From the NCBI GenBank assembly GCA_013001595.1, contig JABDMH010000106.1, forward strand, positions 62,001 through 126,000: a stretch of DNA of 64,000 nucleotides. The letters run 5' to 3'. This DNA comes from Saprospiraceae bacterium (GTDB lineage: Bacteria > Bacteroidota > Bacteroidia > Chitinophagales > Saprospiraceae). A program made the position numbers and the translations under genes. Position 1 is the first letter of the stretch. Each line of letters begins with the position of its first letter. The notes below the pieces were generated by a model. The model was given only the letters and a program-made list of their open reading frames with translations, was not told the origin of the DNA and made no database searches. Positions 53,703-62,755 of this stretch are shown piece after piece.

Positions 53703-55052
53703 ATGAAACCTTACCAGTTTGATCCAAAAGAAGTTATCGTAGCTATAGATATCGGTACCACAAAGGTATGTGCGATAGCGGGCAGACTCAACGAGTACGG
53801 AAAAATTGAAGTGCTTGGCATGGGGAAAGTACGCTCAGAAGGGGTACTCCGTGGCGTCATTTCCAATATAGAAAAGACCGTAAATGCAATCAAAGAAGCG
53901 ATTATGGCTGTAGAAAAACAGCTAGATGCTTCTGTAAAGATCGTACATGTAGGAATCGCAGGTCAGCACATCAAGAGTCTACAACACAGGGGCATCCTTA
54001 CAAGGGATAATGCCCATGATGAAATCGGACAAGACGATATTGAAATGCTGATTCGGGATATGTACAAGCTGGTACTCCCTCCTGGCGATAAGATATTGCA
54101 CGTCATTCCTCAGGAATTTACGGTGGATAATGAGCAAGGTATACTGGATCCCATTGGAATGTCTGGCATCCGTTTGGAAGCTAATTTTCACATCATCACC
54201 GGTCAGATTACTGCCTCCAATAATATATTGCGCTGCATCGAAAAGGTGGGCTTGACGGTGGCAGATTTAACCCTGGAACCAATTGCCAGCTCACAGTCCA
54301 TTTTGAGCGAAGAAGAGAAGGAAGCGGGCATAGCCTTGGTAGATATCGGTGGAGGAACGACCGATCTGACCATATTTCATGATGGGATCATAAGGCATAC
54401 GGCGGTGATCCCATTTGGAGGCAATGTAGTGACCCGTGATATCAAGGAAGGCTGCACCATTATGCCCCACCAGGCAGAGAAACTAAAAATCAAATTTGGA
54501 TCAGCACTGGCAGATGAAGTGTATGACAATCGAATTATCACCATTCCGGGACTGAAAGGCAGGGAGCCTAAGGAGATTTCTGAGAAAAATTTGGCCCTAA
54601 TTATTCAAGCTCGGATAGAAGAGATTTTTGACTATGTCCTGTGGGAGATTCGTAGATCTGGTTATGAGAAAAAATTAATCGGAGGCATTGTCCTAACCGG
54701 GGGAGGGTCGCTACTAAAGCACATCGACATTTTAGCGGAGTACCATACCGGTATCCCAACTCGGGTGGGCTACCCCATAGACTTATTGGCGCACGGATAT
54801 CCGGAGGAGATTGCCACACCCATTTGTGCTACCTCTATAGGGCTCTTAAAGAACGCCTTCGAGCATCGAGATTATGAAGCAGCCATTGAGCTAGCAGACA
54901 GTTCATTGGAATCGCCGCTGGAGGAAGTGACTCAGGGTGAGCAGAGCCATGCTCATACCGTACCTAGTGGAAAACAACCAGGTTGGTGGGAGAAGGCATT
55001 TCAGAAGACGAAAGATTGGTTTGAAGCCGAGCCCGATCCAGATTTAGACTAA
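53703..55052 (+). CDS. ftsA: Cell division protein FtsA
   Basis: 449 aa actin-like ATPase that anchors FtsZ to the membrane. The motifs are VAIDIGTTKVCAIAGR (phosphate 1), the SHS2/1C insertion (VHVGIAGQHIKSL), IALVDIGGGTTDLTIF (phosphate 2) and GIVLTGGGSLLKHI (adenosine). A C-terminal amphipathic helix (PGWWEKAFQKTKDWFEAE) fits the membrane-targeting sequence. The linker before it is Glu/His-rich. 38 bp separate it from ftsZ. Confidence 0.97.
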   Translation: MKPYQFDPKEVIVAIDIGTTKVCAIAGRLNEYGKIEVLGMGKVRSEGVLRGVISNIEKTVNAIKEAIMAVEKQLDASVKIVHVGIAGQHIKSLQHRGILTRDNAHDEIGQDDIEMLIRDMYKLVLPPGDKILHVIPQEFTVDNEQGILDPIGMSGIRLEANFHIITGQITASNNILRCIEKVGLTVADLTLEPIASSQSILSEEEKEAGIALVDIGGGTTDLTIFHDGIIRHTAVIPFGGNVVTRDIKEGCTIMPHQAEKLKIKFGSALADEVYDNRIITIPGLKGREPKEISEKNLALIIQARIEEIFDYVLWEIRRSGYEKKLIGGIVLTGGGSLLKHIDILAEYHTGIPTRVGYPIDLLAHGYPEEIATPICATSIGLLKNAFEHRDYEAAIELADSSLESPLEEVTQGEQSHAHTVPSGKQPGWWEKAFQKTKDWFEAEPDPDLD

Positions 55053-55090
55053 TAAACGAAGCAAAAACCTAATTCATCATTTAAATCCTA

Positions 55091-56506
55091 ATGACTATGC
55101 AATTTGATATACCCAGGGAAGAACGATCCATCATTAAGGTGATTGGCGTCGGTGGTGGAGGCAGCAATGCTGTTACACACATGTTTAAGCAGGGTATTAT
55201 TGGCGTTGACTTTGCCATTTGCAATACCGATAATCAAAGTATGGAACTGAGTCCGGTGACCACCAAGATACAGTTGGGACCACACCTGACTGAGGGTCGG
55301 GGTGCAGGTTCTTTACCTACGGTGGGCAAGCAAGCATGTATTGAGTCTATTGACGATGTGCGGAGATTTGTGGAAGAAGATACCAAGATGCTATTTATCA
55401 CTGCCGGTATGGGTGGTGGCACAGGAACCGGCGCTGCGCCGATCATTGCCAAGGCCTCCAAGGAAATGGATATCTTGACCGTTGCCATTGTCACCATACC
55501 TTTTAAGTTTGAAGGCAAACGCCGCAAGGAGCAAGCGGCCGAAGGTTTGGAAGATTTGAAGCAAAATGTGGATTCCTTGATCATCGTTTCCAACGACAAG
55601 TTGCGCGAAATTCACGGAAACTTGCCCATATCTGATGCCTTTGCCAATGCCGACGACATATTGTCAACTGCAGCTAAAGGTATTGCGGAAATCATCACCG
55701 TACCGGGATATGTAAACGTGGATTTTGAGGATGTCAATACCGTCATGCGCGATAGTGGAGTGTCTATAATGGGTACTTCTATAGCTGAGGGAGAAGGCAG
55801 GGCGCGCAAGGCCGTTGATGAGGCACTCAATTCTCCATTATTGGAAGACAATGATATCAGGGGAGCGAAGCATATTCTCATCAACATCAGTTCAGGAACG
55901 GCTGAAGTGACCATGGATGAGATCTATGAAATCACCGAATATGTGCAAGATGAAGCAGGTGAGGATACAGATCTAATCTGGGGTAATTGTTTTGATGAAA
56001 CGCTGGGCGAGAAAATATGTGTTACGGTCATCGCCACAGGATTTGATCGTAAAAAATCTGGGCAGGACATCGTTTCCCCGAAAAAGGAACAGATCATTGT
56101 TTCACTAGAAGATGACCGGCCAAAGGATAAGGGTGTATACGATACTGGATATCGCAAGGGAGAATATGCACAAAGTTTTGACCTAGATCTGGACAAGCAA
56201 AAACGCAACTATGGCAGTCATATAAAAGCGCATGGCGATCCATACCTGAAGGCGCAGGAGAAGCAGGATCAGGGCGATAGCCAGCTGCATCAACAGAAAG
56301 AAGCATTGAGACAACACAATAAAAGATTGAATAATCCTCAAGCCGTTATAGATTTAGAAAATGAGCCGGCTTATTTGAGACGTAGGGTGGAGTTGGATGA
56401 CGTGCCGCATTCCTCTGAAGTGACTGCATCGCGTTGGTCTATCTCCGGTGATGACGAACCACAAATACGTAAAGACAACCCCTATCTTCATGACAATGTA
56501 GATTAA
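55091..56506 (+). CDS. ftsZ: Cell division protein FtsZ
   Basis: 471 aa tubulin-like GTPase forming the Z-ring. The motifs are IKVIGVGGGGSNAVTHM, the GTP-binding GGGTGTGAAPIIAKAS, and the T7 loop region NVDFEDVNTVMRD. After the globular core (about residue 330) comes a long charged linker rich in Lys, Gln and Asp. The conserved peptide EPAYLRRRVELDDVP resembles the FtsA-binding motif but lies about 45 residues before the C-terminus, followed by a further tail. It is the last gene of the dcw cluster, with a strong terminator downstream. Confidence 0.97.
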   Translation: MTMQFDIPREERSIIKVIGVGGGGSNAVTHMFKQGIIGVDFAICNTDNQSMELSPVTTKIQLGPHLTEGRGAGSLPTVGKQACIESIDDVRRFVEEDTKMLFITAGMGGGTGTGAAPIIAKASKEMDILTVAIVTIPFKFEGKRRKEQAAEGLEDLKQNVDSLIIVSNDKLREIHGNLPISDAFANADDILSTAAKGIAEIITVPGYVNVDFEDVNTVMRDSGVSIMGTSIAEGEGRARKAVDEALNSPLLEDNDIRGAKHILINISSGTAEVTMDEIYEITEYVQDEAGEDTDLIWGNCFDETLGEKICVTVIATGFDRKKSGQDIVSPKKEQIIVSLEDDRPKDKGVYDTGYRKGEYAQSFDLDLDKQKRNYGSHIKAHGDPYLKAQEKQDQGDSQLHQQKEALRQHNKRLNNPQAVIDLENEPAYLRRRVELDDVPHSSEVTASRWSISGDDEPQIRKDNPYLHDNVD

Positions 56507-56588
56507 TTGATGTGGTTCTGTGGATCTTCGGATCGATAGAACGTGAAGAGTTTTCGTCTTTTTCTTGAGTTAGGTTTATTGTTCTTAG

Positions 56589-56620
56589 GGGCCGCTTCTG
56601 CCAGGAAGCGGTCCTTTTTT
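56589..56620 (+). terminator. Intrinsic terminator of the dcw cluster
   Basis: Ten-bp stem GGGCCGCTTC/GAAGCGGTCC (one G-U pair), 6-nt loop, then T6. It lies about 80 bp after the ftsZ stop. Confidence 0.9.
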
Positions 56621-56662
56621 GCATTTAATTATTCACTTATTTAATTGCATAATCGTTTTCTA

Positions 56663-56754
56663 AGACCCTATGTGTTCAACCTAAGCGCAGCGATGTGGAG
56701 TCGAAGGTCCTTTCAATTACAGACGAGGGATATTTTTGCTCGCAGAGGCGCTGA
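56663..56754 (+). repeat. GAGCGCAG-type repeat, copy A
   Basis: Shares AGACCCTAT.TGTTCAACCT, AGCGCAGC, AATTACAGACGAGGGATATT and GCAGAGGCGCTGA with copy B at 56801, at a period of 138 bp. The flanking TTAATTGC.TA upstream is also shared. Confidence 0.75.
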
Positions 56755-56800
56755 AAACGCCGAGGAGGTCTAATTGCTATCTAATTGTAATTTTTTTCTC

Positions 56801-56891
56801 AGACCCTATTTGTTCAACCTGAGCGCAGCAACACGATGTCTAAGGCCAGGTAATTACAGACGAGGGATATTTTTGTTAGCAGAGGCGCTGA
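56801..56891 (+). repeat. GAGCGCAG-type repeat, copy B
   Basis: Second copy, about 80 percent identical by eye to copy A in the core. It differs in the middle (ACACGATGTCTAAGGCC versus GATGTGGAGTCGAAGGTCC). Confidence 0.75.
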
Positions 56892-57054
56892 CAATAACAA
56901 CACTACGTATGAAGAAGACTATCGATATAAACTTGCATAAGCCATAGAAAACGCTAAGACCGCAAAGGAGGTAGAGTTGATGTTCAATTGTTTACTAAGA
57001 AACCCTATGTGGTCAGCTTCGCGTTTAAGTGTGCTTCCATGTATAAATCGGATC

Positions 57055-57216
57055 TTGTACAAATCACAGGCGATCAGGGGGTTTGGAAGCCCCACCAATC
57101 ATTGAGCTTAGGGAGAAATCCGGGGATCAAATAATTCATAGGACCTTGAAGTAATAAATCGGACATGGGATCCTATACTCGAAATATTTTAATAGCTACA
57201 ATCATAACCAAACTTT
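57055..57216 (+). repeat. 162-bp repeat, copy 1
   Basis: Runs from TTGTACAAATCACAGGCGAT to CCAAACTTT. It matches copy 2 at 57591-57751 over its whole length at roughly 80 percent identity by eye. The best-kept blocks are AATAATTCATAGGACCTTGA, AATAAATCGGA, GGGATCCTA and CGAAATATTTTAATAG. Confidence 0.8.
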
Positions 57217-57452
57217 TTGATGCTAAGAGGGCTTGTCATGATTTTTGGTTAAAAATCCCGCCAATCCCAGGGCGGATTCGTGGTTCACCCTGGGTGTCAC
57301 CCAAGGATATGCATATTAGACCCTGCTGGGGTCTGTAGAAATCCGAACCAAGAAGGATTACGGTCATAATTTAGGTCATAAATCCCGCCAGTATTTAAGT
57401 CAATCTTTGACTAAATATAGATCCCTTTGAGGTCATACAATCAAATCACCTA

Positions 57453-57535
57453 CGTCAGCCCGAGCGCAGCAACGCGAAGACGAAGGCCTTTTTTTGAGTT
57501 CGGATTGAAGAATTTTTTTCACACAGAGGCCCTGA
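57453..57535 (+). repeat. GAGCGCAG-type repeat, diverged copy C
   Basis: GTCAGCCCGAGCGCAGCAAC, GACGAAGGCC and CACAGAGGCCCTGAGAAC match the other copies with more change in between. Confidence 0.55.
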
Positions 57536-57590
57536 GAACATCAGGTTATCTTATTGGTGACTAGTTGTGCTCCTGTTTATAGATCTAAGC

Positions 57591-57751
57591 TTGCACAAAT
57601 CATAGGCGATCAGGGGTCTGGGAGCCTCACCAATCATGGAGCTTAGAGCAAAATCCGTGGATTGAATAATTCATAGGACCTTGAAGCAATAAATCGGATG
57701 CGGGATCCTAGAGCCGAAATATTTTAATAGGGAAGATCATTGCCAAACTTT
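57591..57751 (+). repeat. 161-bp repeat, copy 2
   Basis: Direct-repeat partner of copy 1, same orientation, 536 bp apart. It is preceded by copy C of the shorter repeat just as copies A/B precede copy 1, so a larger composite unit may have been duplicated. Confidence 0.8.
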
Positions 57752-57829
57752 CATCAACTACTGAGGGTCAGCAGTATAACTGACACATACGATTCTGACA
57801 TTGGTGGCGATATAATAACATCTAATGAC

Positions 57830-60274
57830 TTATATGCGAAAGCCCATCGTACAATAAAAATTTCGACCAATGGATGGAATGATTCCAGGACCGGGATAGC
57901 CAGTGGCACGACGTGTGAAATATTGATTGTTCAGCAGATTATTAATGCCACTTTCAATCTCTATTTTATTGAGTTTTAAAGACATTGATGCATCCAAAAT
58001 GTGGTATGAAGGTATAAGACCTTCTATGGCTGAAGGAGTAAACACTGCATTTGAAGCATCTGAAAAATGCTCGCCCACGTAACTGTACTGTACGCTGGTT
58101 GAAAAACGATTGAGGTGGATGAGGATACCACTCTTGGCTATAATGGGAGGTACAAGCTCGACCTTTTTTCCTTGTTGATCGACAAAAGCTGAGTTTGCAT
58201 AGGTAGCATGCGTCACCGATACATTTCCAAATAAGGACATGTTGGCTTCTCCTTTTGGCAATGAGGCGCGAAAGAATTGCCATTCAACGAGTGACTCCAC
58301 ACCATAGATGCTGGCATCAGCTATGTTGGTTCGAAATCGGATAAACCGATCGACTAAATTATTAAAGACAGGATTGGGTTCTCTTTTAAGTATGGTTCCA
58401 ATTCGATCTTTGTACGATAGATGATAAATGCTTACATCAAAGTCTAGTGAAGGAGTAATACTGCCCCTTAATCCTAGGTCAAAATTGGATCCCCTTTCAT
58501 CTACGAGGTTTTCATCGACGACCAAGCTGCCAACATTGACTCGGATGTCATTGAAATTGATTGCTCGGTAATTTTGCGAATAATTGACAAACATCTCCAC
58601 CGATTCAGAAAAACGAAAACTACTTCCTACACCAACAAATACAAATGAGCGGCGATTGGTTTTATTTTCTTCAAATCGTTGATCACTGATGATGTTTCCG
58701 GCAAGGTCCTTATTGATTTGACGGTAGTACCCTTGTGCCGAAGTCGAGATATACTCCCATCGTGCCCCTGGTGTGATGCTCCATTTTTCTGAAAGTGAGA
58801 ATATATTTTCGAAAAATAGGGAATAATTAGTGCTGGGTAAGTCGAAGTCGGAGCCTTCGAGATTACTTGGATTTAGATAATTAAATGTGGGCCCAGATCC
58901 ATCATCAGCATCACCTTGTCTGCGCCAGGTTTGACCCCTGTAGAAGCGTGATCCTACCAGCAAGGTCGAAGGCTGCCCCAAGGTAGAATACTTGAGCATC
59001 ATCCGAGTCTCGTTTCCCCAATTGGAAAATCGATCGCTGAGCAAATCTCTATTTTCTCCAAAATCAAGCAAATTGATCGGATCAAGGTTTCCCAGGGCAT
59101 CCCTGCCAGCCTTTAAGGCGAATATTCTATTGTTGAAATGAAGCTTGTCATTGGCTTTGAAGTCAAATAAGAGTGCAAATAGATTCCAATTCACATGAAA
59201 CCAATTTCTTTTACGCAAGGATTGCCTAGGGTTATCCTTAAATTGGGCATCTGTCAGTCCTCCAGGTTGCTGAGCTAAGTAATTGGTGTGTGTAAACTCC
59301 GGTGCGATCTCTATTTTATCACTGACTTTTATCCGACTGCTCCAATATGTGGTGTGTTGATCCAGCTTCTCATTGGGACGCCATCCTCTGTTCTTCTTGT
59401 ATTGGTAGAAGCCGTAGTAGTTTACCTTACCTATGGTTCCTCCTACACTATTGTAACTGTTGAAGAATCCATACGATCCCACACTATTACGTGAGTGGAG
59501 TTCGATTTTCTTGTCCGCTGGTCCTTTCTTGAATCTGAAATTCAGCATGCCCCCAAATTGAGTACCATACTGCAGGGAAGCGGCACCCCTTACTATTTCA
59601 ATCCGCTCCAGTGCCTCAATGGGTGGTGTATAGTAGCTCTCAGGATAACCCAGCGCGTCGGCACTGATGTCATAGCCGTTTTGTCTGGTGTTGAAATTTG
59701 AATTTCGGCTTGGGCTCAGCCCACGACCTCCGATACCCAACTGCACACCTGCTCCATCACTCTCCCAAATATTGAGTCCGCTGACTTTTGCGTACACTTG
59801 TCTGCTGCTGTTGGCTGCCTTATTGGCGACGAGTTGGTCGATTTTGATGAGCTCGTTCTTCTTTGAAGCGTAAATATTGGTACCCTCTACTTGCCGGAGT
59901 CGATATATGCCTGCTGACTTTTGATTTTCCACCACTGTCACTTTTTCCAGCACAAATGATTCATCGATCATCGGTATGATCAGTTCCTGTGGACGTTCGG
60001 CGAGATCGATTTTTACCCGTACATGTCTCTTGGCTTTTCCCACATGTTGAACTTCCACATTATGCCACCCAGGAGTGAGATTATGTAAGATAAACTGGCC
60101 TTTTTGATTCGTCTCCGTAGTCACTAACGAATCATCTACCAGTATCAGGGCCCCAAGCAATGGGACGTTGGTTAGTGAATCAAACACATGTCCTTTTAGT
60201 ATGGGGTTGAGTTCCTGAGCACAAAGGATCAAAGGACACAAAAGCAGAAAACCTATACTAATATTCTTTACCAT
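57830..60274 (-). CDS. TonB-dependent receptor, FecA-like (iron/siderophore type)
   Basis: 814 aa outer-membrane receptor. The signal peptide (MVKNISIGFLLLCPLILCAQ) is followed by a carboxypeptidase-regulatory-like domain (LKGHVFDSLTNVPLLGALIL), a plug (VSGLNIWESDGAGVQLGIGG; IEIVRGAASLQYGTQFGGML) and a large barrel ending NFYCTMGFRI with C-terminal aromatic strand. The plug and barrel resemble FecA-type ferric-siderophore or citrate receptors. It is the last gene of the DUF4856-imelysin-HTTM operon, overlapping the HTTM gene by 7 bp, which supports a role in iron uptake. Confidence 0.92.
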   Translation of the reverse strand: MVKNISIGFLLLCPLILCAQELNPILKGHVFDSLTNVPLLGALILVDDSLVTTETNQKGQFILHNLTPGWHNVEVQHVGKAKRHVRVKIDLAERPQELIIPMIDESFVLEKVTVVENQKSAGIYRLRQVEGTNIYASKKNELIKIDQLVANKAANSSRQVYAKVSGLNIWESDGAGVQLGIGGRGLSPSRNSNFNTRQNGYDISADALGYPESYYTPPIEALERIEIVRGAASLQYGTQFGGMLNFRFKKGPADKKIELHSRNSVGSYGFFNSYNSVGGTIGKVNYYGFYQYKKNRGWRPNEKLDQHTTYWSSRIKVSDKIEIAPEFTHTNYLAQQPGGLTDAQFKDNPRQSLRKRNWFHVNWNLFALLFDFKANDKLHFNNRIFALKAGRDALGNLDPINLLDFGENRDLLSDRFSNWGNETRMMLKYSTLGQPSTLLVGSRFYRGQTWRRQGDADDGSGPTFNYLNPSNLEGSDFDLPSTNYSLFFENIFSLSEKWSITPGARWEYISTSAQGYYRQINKDLAGNIISDQRFEENKTNRRSFVFVGVGSSFRFSESVEMFVNYSQNYRAINFNDIRVNVGSLVVDENLVDERGSNFDLGLRGSITPSLDFDVSIYHLSYKDRIGTILKREPNPVFNNLVDRFIRFRTNIADASIYGVESLVEWQFFRASLPKGEANMSLFGNVSVTHATYANSAFVDQQGKKVELVPPIIAKSGILIHLNRFSTSVQYSYVGEHFSDASNAVFTPSAIEGLIPSYHILDASMSLKLNKIEIESGINNLLNNQYFTRRATGYPGPGIIPSIGRNFYCTMGFRI

Positions 60275-61617
60275 CTTCGAGAATCTTCAAGTGGTAAAAT
60301 CCATTCCATGGGCGGAAAAGTCTTCTTCACATCTCCTAAATCTACAGCTGGATCTATAAATGGTTGGCTATGCCTTCCGTTTAAAGTGACTTTACTGTTG
60401 CAATACACTTGTGGTTTGGAAAAACCTCGTTCTTGATAATAATCTCTTAAATAATGTGCAAATTGCAGTATCATGTCTGGCTGCGTGCTCATCATCTTTT
60501 CTTGTTGAGGTGTAAGATGTCGGTAATTGGTAGCCCACTCAACTTTATCACCTTGTTGATCTACAATTTTAAAGGTGGTATGACCGGCTTTTTCCATGAG
60601 CATCACCCGCCAAGAAAAACGATACCCTTGCTCTGACCAAGAAACAGAGCCAGGATACATGAGGTATCTGAGGGGAATAATAATTTGAGCCAGGAGATAA
60701 AACCCTATAGCGTATTGAACCCACCTTGAAGTAGCTTGTCCCTTACTTTTTGATGTATTTATGAGTGGCATCTTTCGCAAAGGTTTTTGAAAAAACGCCA
60801 GACATTTTTCATGGAGATGAGAAGGGAAGAAAATAATCGTACTTAGCATCATGATATAGGGAAACATGCCGATCGGAAAAAGTAGAGCGGTCAATGTATG
60901 AAAGACAACTACGGCAAAATATGCGAGGGAACGTGTTGCGGGAAGAAGCAATAAAAAGCCGATGCTTAGATCAAAAGCAGCTCCAGCCCAGCTGAAAACA
61001 TAGGCAGTTTCTTCATAATTAAAGATGGAGCCTACTAGAGGGATGTGAGTTAGTGAAGGCAACCATAATTTCATTGGCATAGCCTGGATCATCCAGTCAC
61101 AGTTCAGTTTGGCTAAGCCTGCAAAAAAATAGACAATAATGAGTTGCGCCTTAATCAATGAAATGGTCCAAAGAGGGACATGGTCGGCGTAGATTTGTGG
61201 TCTTTTCCACACGTCTATTGAAAATCGCCGATTCGCAGGTAGGAAGATAAGCAGAAACGCCATCAAGCTCACGAAGTAGTAGTGATTCAGGTAATTGGTT
61301 TTATCAATTAATTCAACATAGGTGAAGCTTATAAAGAAGAGTGTGGTAGCAATGCGATACCGAAATCCAACCATGATCGATATTGCACTAAGGAACATGA
61401 GCGCGAATAGTGCGTACATTCCCAGTGCTCCCAATGGCTTTATCCACCCAAATCCAGAGAAGGTAAAGAAATAGGTAGGTTCTATGTACAGTTCTCGTAT
61501 CCAGCCCTTTAAGAAAAATCTGGCGACACTGCATGCCATTATAAATCCAAAAAGCACCCTGAATGTGACCAGAGGTGCGATAGAGACAGACCGGTCAAAG
61601 AAGTGTGTGCTCTTCAT
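60268..61617 (-). CDS. HTTM-domain membrane protein (gamma-carboxylase-like)
   Basis: 449 aa. The HTTM domain, related to vitamin-K-dependent gamma-carboxylase, covers about residues 10-300 with multiple membrane helices (RVLFGFIMACSVARFF; IYADHVPLWTISLIKAQLIIVYFFAGLAKL; FPIGMFPYIMMLSTIIFFPS). A periplasmic C-terminal domain follows (YRFSWRVMLMEKAGHTTFKI). In Bacteroidota these proteins are encoded beside imelysin and TonB receptors. The biochemical role there is unknown. 9 bp follow the imelysin stop. Confidence 0.9.
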   Translation of the reverse strand: MKSTHFFDRSVSIAPLVTFRVLFGFIMACSVARFFLKGWIRELYIEPTYFFTFSGFGWIKPLGALGMYALFALMFLSAISIMVGFRYRIATTLFFISFTYVELIDKTNYLNHYYFVSLMAFLLIFLPANRRFSIDVWKRPQIYADHVPLWTISLIKAQLIIVYFFAGLAKLNCDWMIQAMPMKLWLPSLTHIPLVGSIFNYEETAYVFSWAGAAFDLSIGFLLLLPATRSLAYFAVVVFHTLTALLFPIGMFPYIMMLSTIIFFPSHLHEKCLAFFQKPLRKMPLINTSKSKGQATSRWVQYAIGFYLLAQIIIPLRYLMYPGSVSWSEQGYRFSWRVMLMEKAGHTTFKIVDQQGDKVEWATNYRHLTPQQEKMMSTQPDMILQFAHYLRDYYQERGFSKPQVYCNSKVTLNGRHSQPFIDPAVDLGDVKKTFPPMEWILPLEDSRRW

Positions 61618-61626
61618 GCGTTTAAC

Positions 61627-62742
61627 TTAATCTCCATCATTGTCTTGATTAGTGATGGTAATGCCTACTACTGATGCCAAATCGGATTTTATGAGGGTCA
61701 CTATATCTTGCAAAGTGAGGAAGAGATTGATCATCGCTTGATTGTCTTCCTCAATTTGTTTGCTTAGATCGTTATTTAGCTCCTGGACATTTGTCAATGC
61801 GGATTGTAAGGTGGTTTGAAAGTTGGCTTTCAAATCACCTTGATCGATATTATCCAGATAGTCATACATGGACATACCTTTTGTACCAGAAAGGCCTTCA
61901 CCAGTCAGCAACATCGTATACGCTTCAAGAGCATCGCTTAAGAGTTCACCACCATAGCCACCGTGGAAGGCTTCCACTGCAAGAGGTCTGATTACTCCGG
62001 CACTGCGTATCCCCGCAGGGATGGCGACTTTTCCGTCTCTCAAGAAGCGTTGAAAGTGCCTATCCATGGTGTTGATTAGGATGCCCATGGCGCTTCCTAT
62101 ATCGGTACCTCTCGCTTGATCGCTGGTGAAGTCTTGCAGGTACGGACCTTCATTCCAATCTTGATGCACCTTACCTGCTAGCTGTTCCAGATGATTGGTC
62201 AAGGCGATCAGGTAGTCTTTATGTCCCTGATTAGCAAAAGATGAGATAGTGACAGTTGGGTCTGCGGATGAGAGCATATAATCCAGCGCTGGAAGACCCT
62301 CCGCTGCTTGATTGCTGATCGTCCCGAGATTGAAATTCCCAGCACTGATGTTGCCTTCAATCTTGAGTTCATCCGCAGGGTATAGATTTATTGCCGATCG
62401 GAGGGCTTGATTTTCTGTTGGTCCCATTTGATAGATCGCAGCGACTTGCCACGCCTTCCAGGTTTTCTTAAGTGCTGCTTTGAGGCTGGAAAGGCTAGTT
62501 TCCGTCGGTCCTATTACAAATTCACCGGCCAGATTATTTAGGGATATCGTGGCTTCGTGTAGGTCTTTAAAGGCAGGTACGATGAAATGATTAGCTACAT
62601 GTTTGGCAATATTTCCTCGGTCGGTAGTCAGATCCCTGCTAGGCGTAGAAGGTGTTGGAGGTGCTTCTGAATTCTTGTCACATCCCAGGACCAAAAGAAG
62701 ACATAGGCAGATGATCAGAGGAGTAGGGTCCTGATTTTTCAT
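61627..62742 (-). CDS. Imelysin-family (M75/EfeO-like) lipoprotein
   Basis: 371 aa from ATG 62742. The lipoprotein signal LIICLCLLLVLGCDKN (lipobox LGC) is preceded by a short N-terminus; a longer in-frame start would mask it. The mature part is all-helical with imelysin motifs WQVAAIYQMGP, AEGLPALDYMLSS and VEAFHGGYGGELLSDALEAY. Imelysin proteins are proposed iron-binding components of uptake systems; peptidase activity is doubtful. It lies between the DUF4856 and HTTM genes, with gaps of 13 and 9 bp. Confidence 0.92.
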   Translation of the reverse strand: MKNQDPTPLIICLCLLLVLGCDKNSEAPPTPSTPSRDLTTDRGNIAKHVANHFIVPAFKDLHEATISLNNLAGEFVIGPTETSLSSLKAALKKTWKAWQVAAIYQMGPTENQALRSAINLYPADELKIEGNISAGNFNLGTISNQAAEGLPALDYMLSSADPTVTISSFANQGHKDYLIALTNHLEQLAGKVHQDWNEGPYLQDFTSDQARGTDIGSAMGILINTMDRHFQRFLRDGKVAIPAGIRSAGVIRPLAVEAFHGGYGGELLSDALEAYTMLLTGEGLSGTKGMSMYDYLDNIDQGDLKANFQTTLQSALTNVQELNNDLSKQIEEDNQAMINLFLTLQDIVTLIKSDLASVVGITITNQDNDGD

Positions 62743-62755
62743 ATTCAAGTATTTT

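Larger units (their letters stand above)
56621..57829. other. 1.2-kb gene-free region rich in diverged repeats
   Basis: No coding frame in this stretch has any recognisable feature, and stops are frequent in all frames. It holds two kinds of repeated segment, listed separately, and short inverted pieces (such as CCCAGGG/CCCTGGG around 57266 and 57288). It sits between the ftsZ terminator and the convergent TonB receptor gene. It may be a remnant of decayed genes, a structured-RNA array, or a home for interspersed repeats. Confidence 0.7.

Noticed and set aside
57740-57979. 79-codon plus-strand frame
   Set aside because: Overlaps the end of the TonB receptor gene antisense, and begins in repeat sequence.
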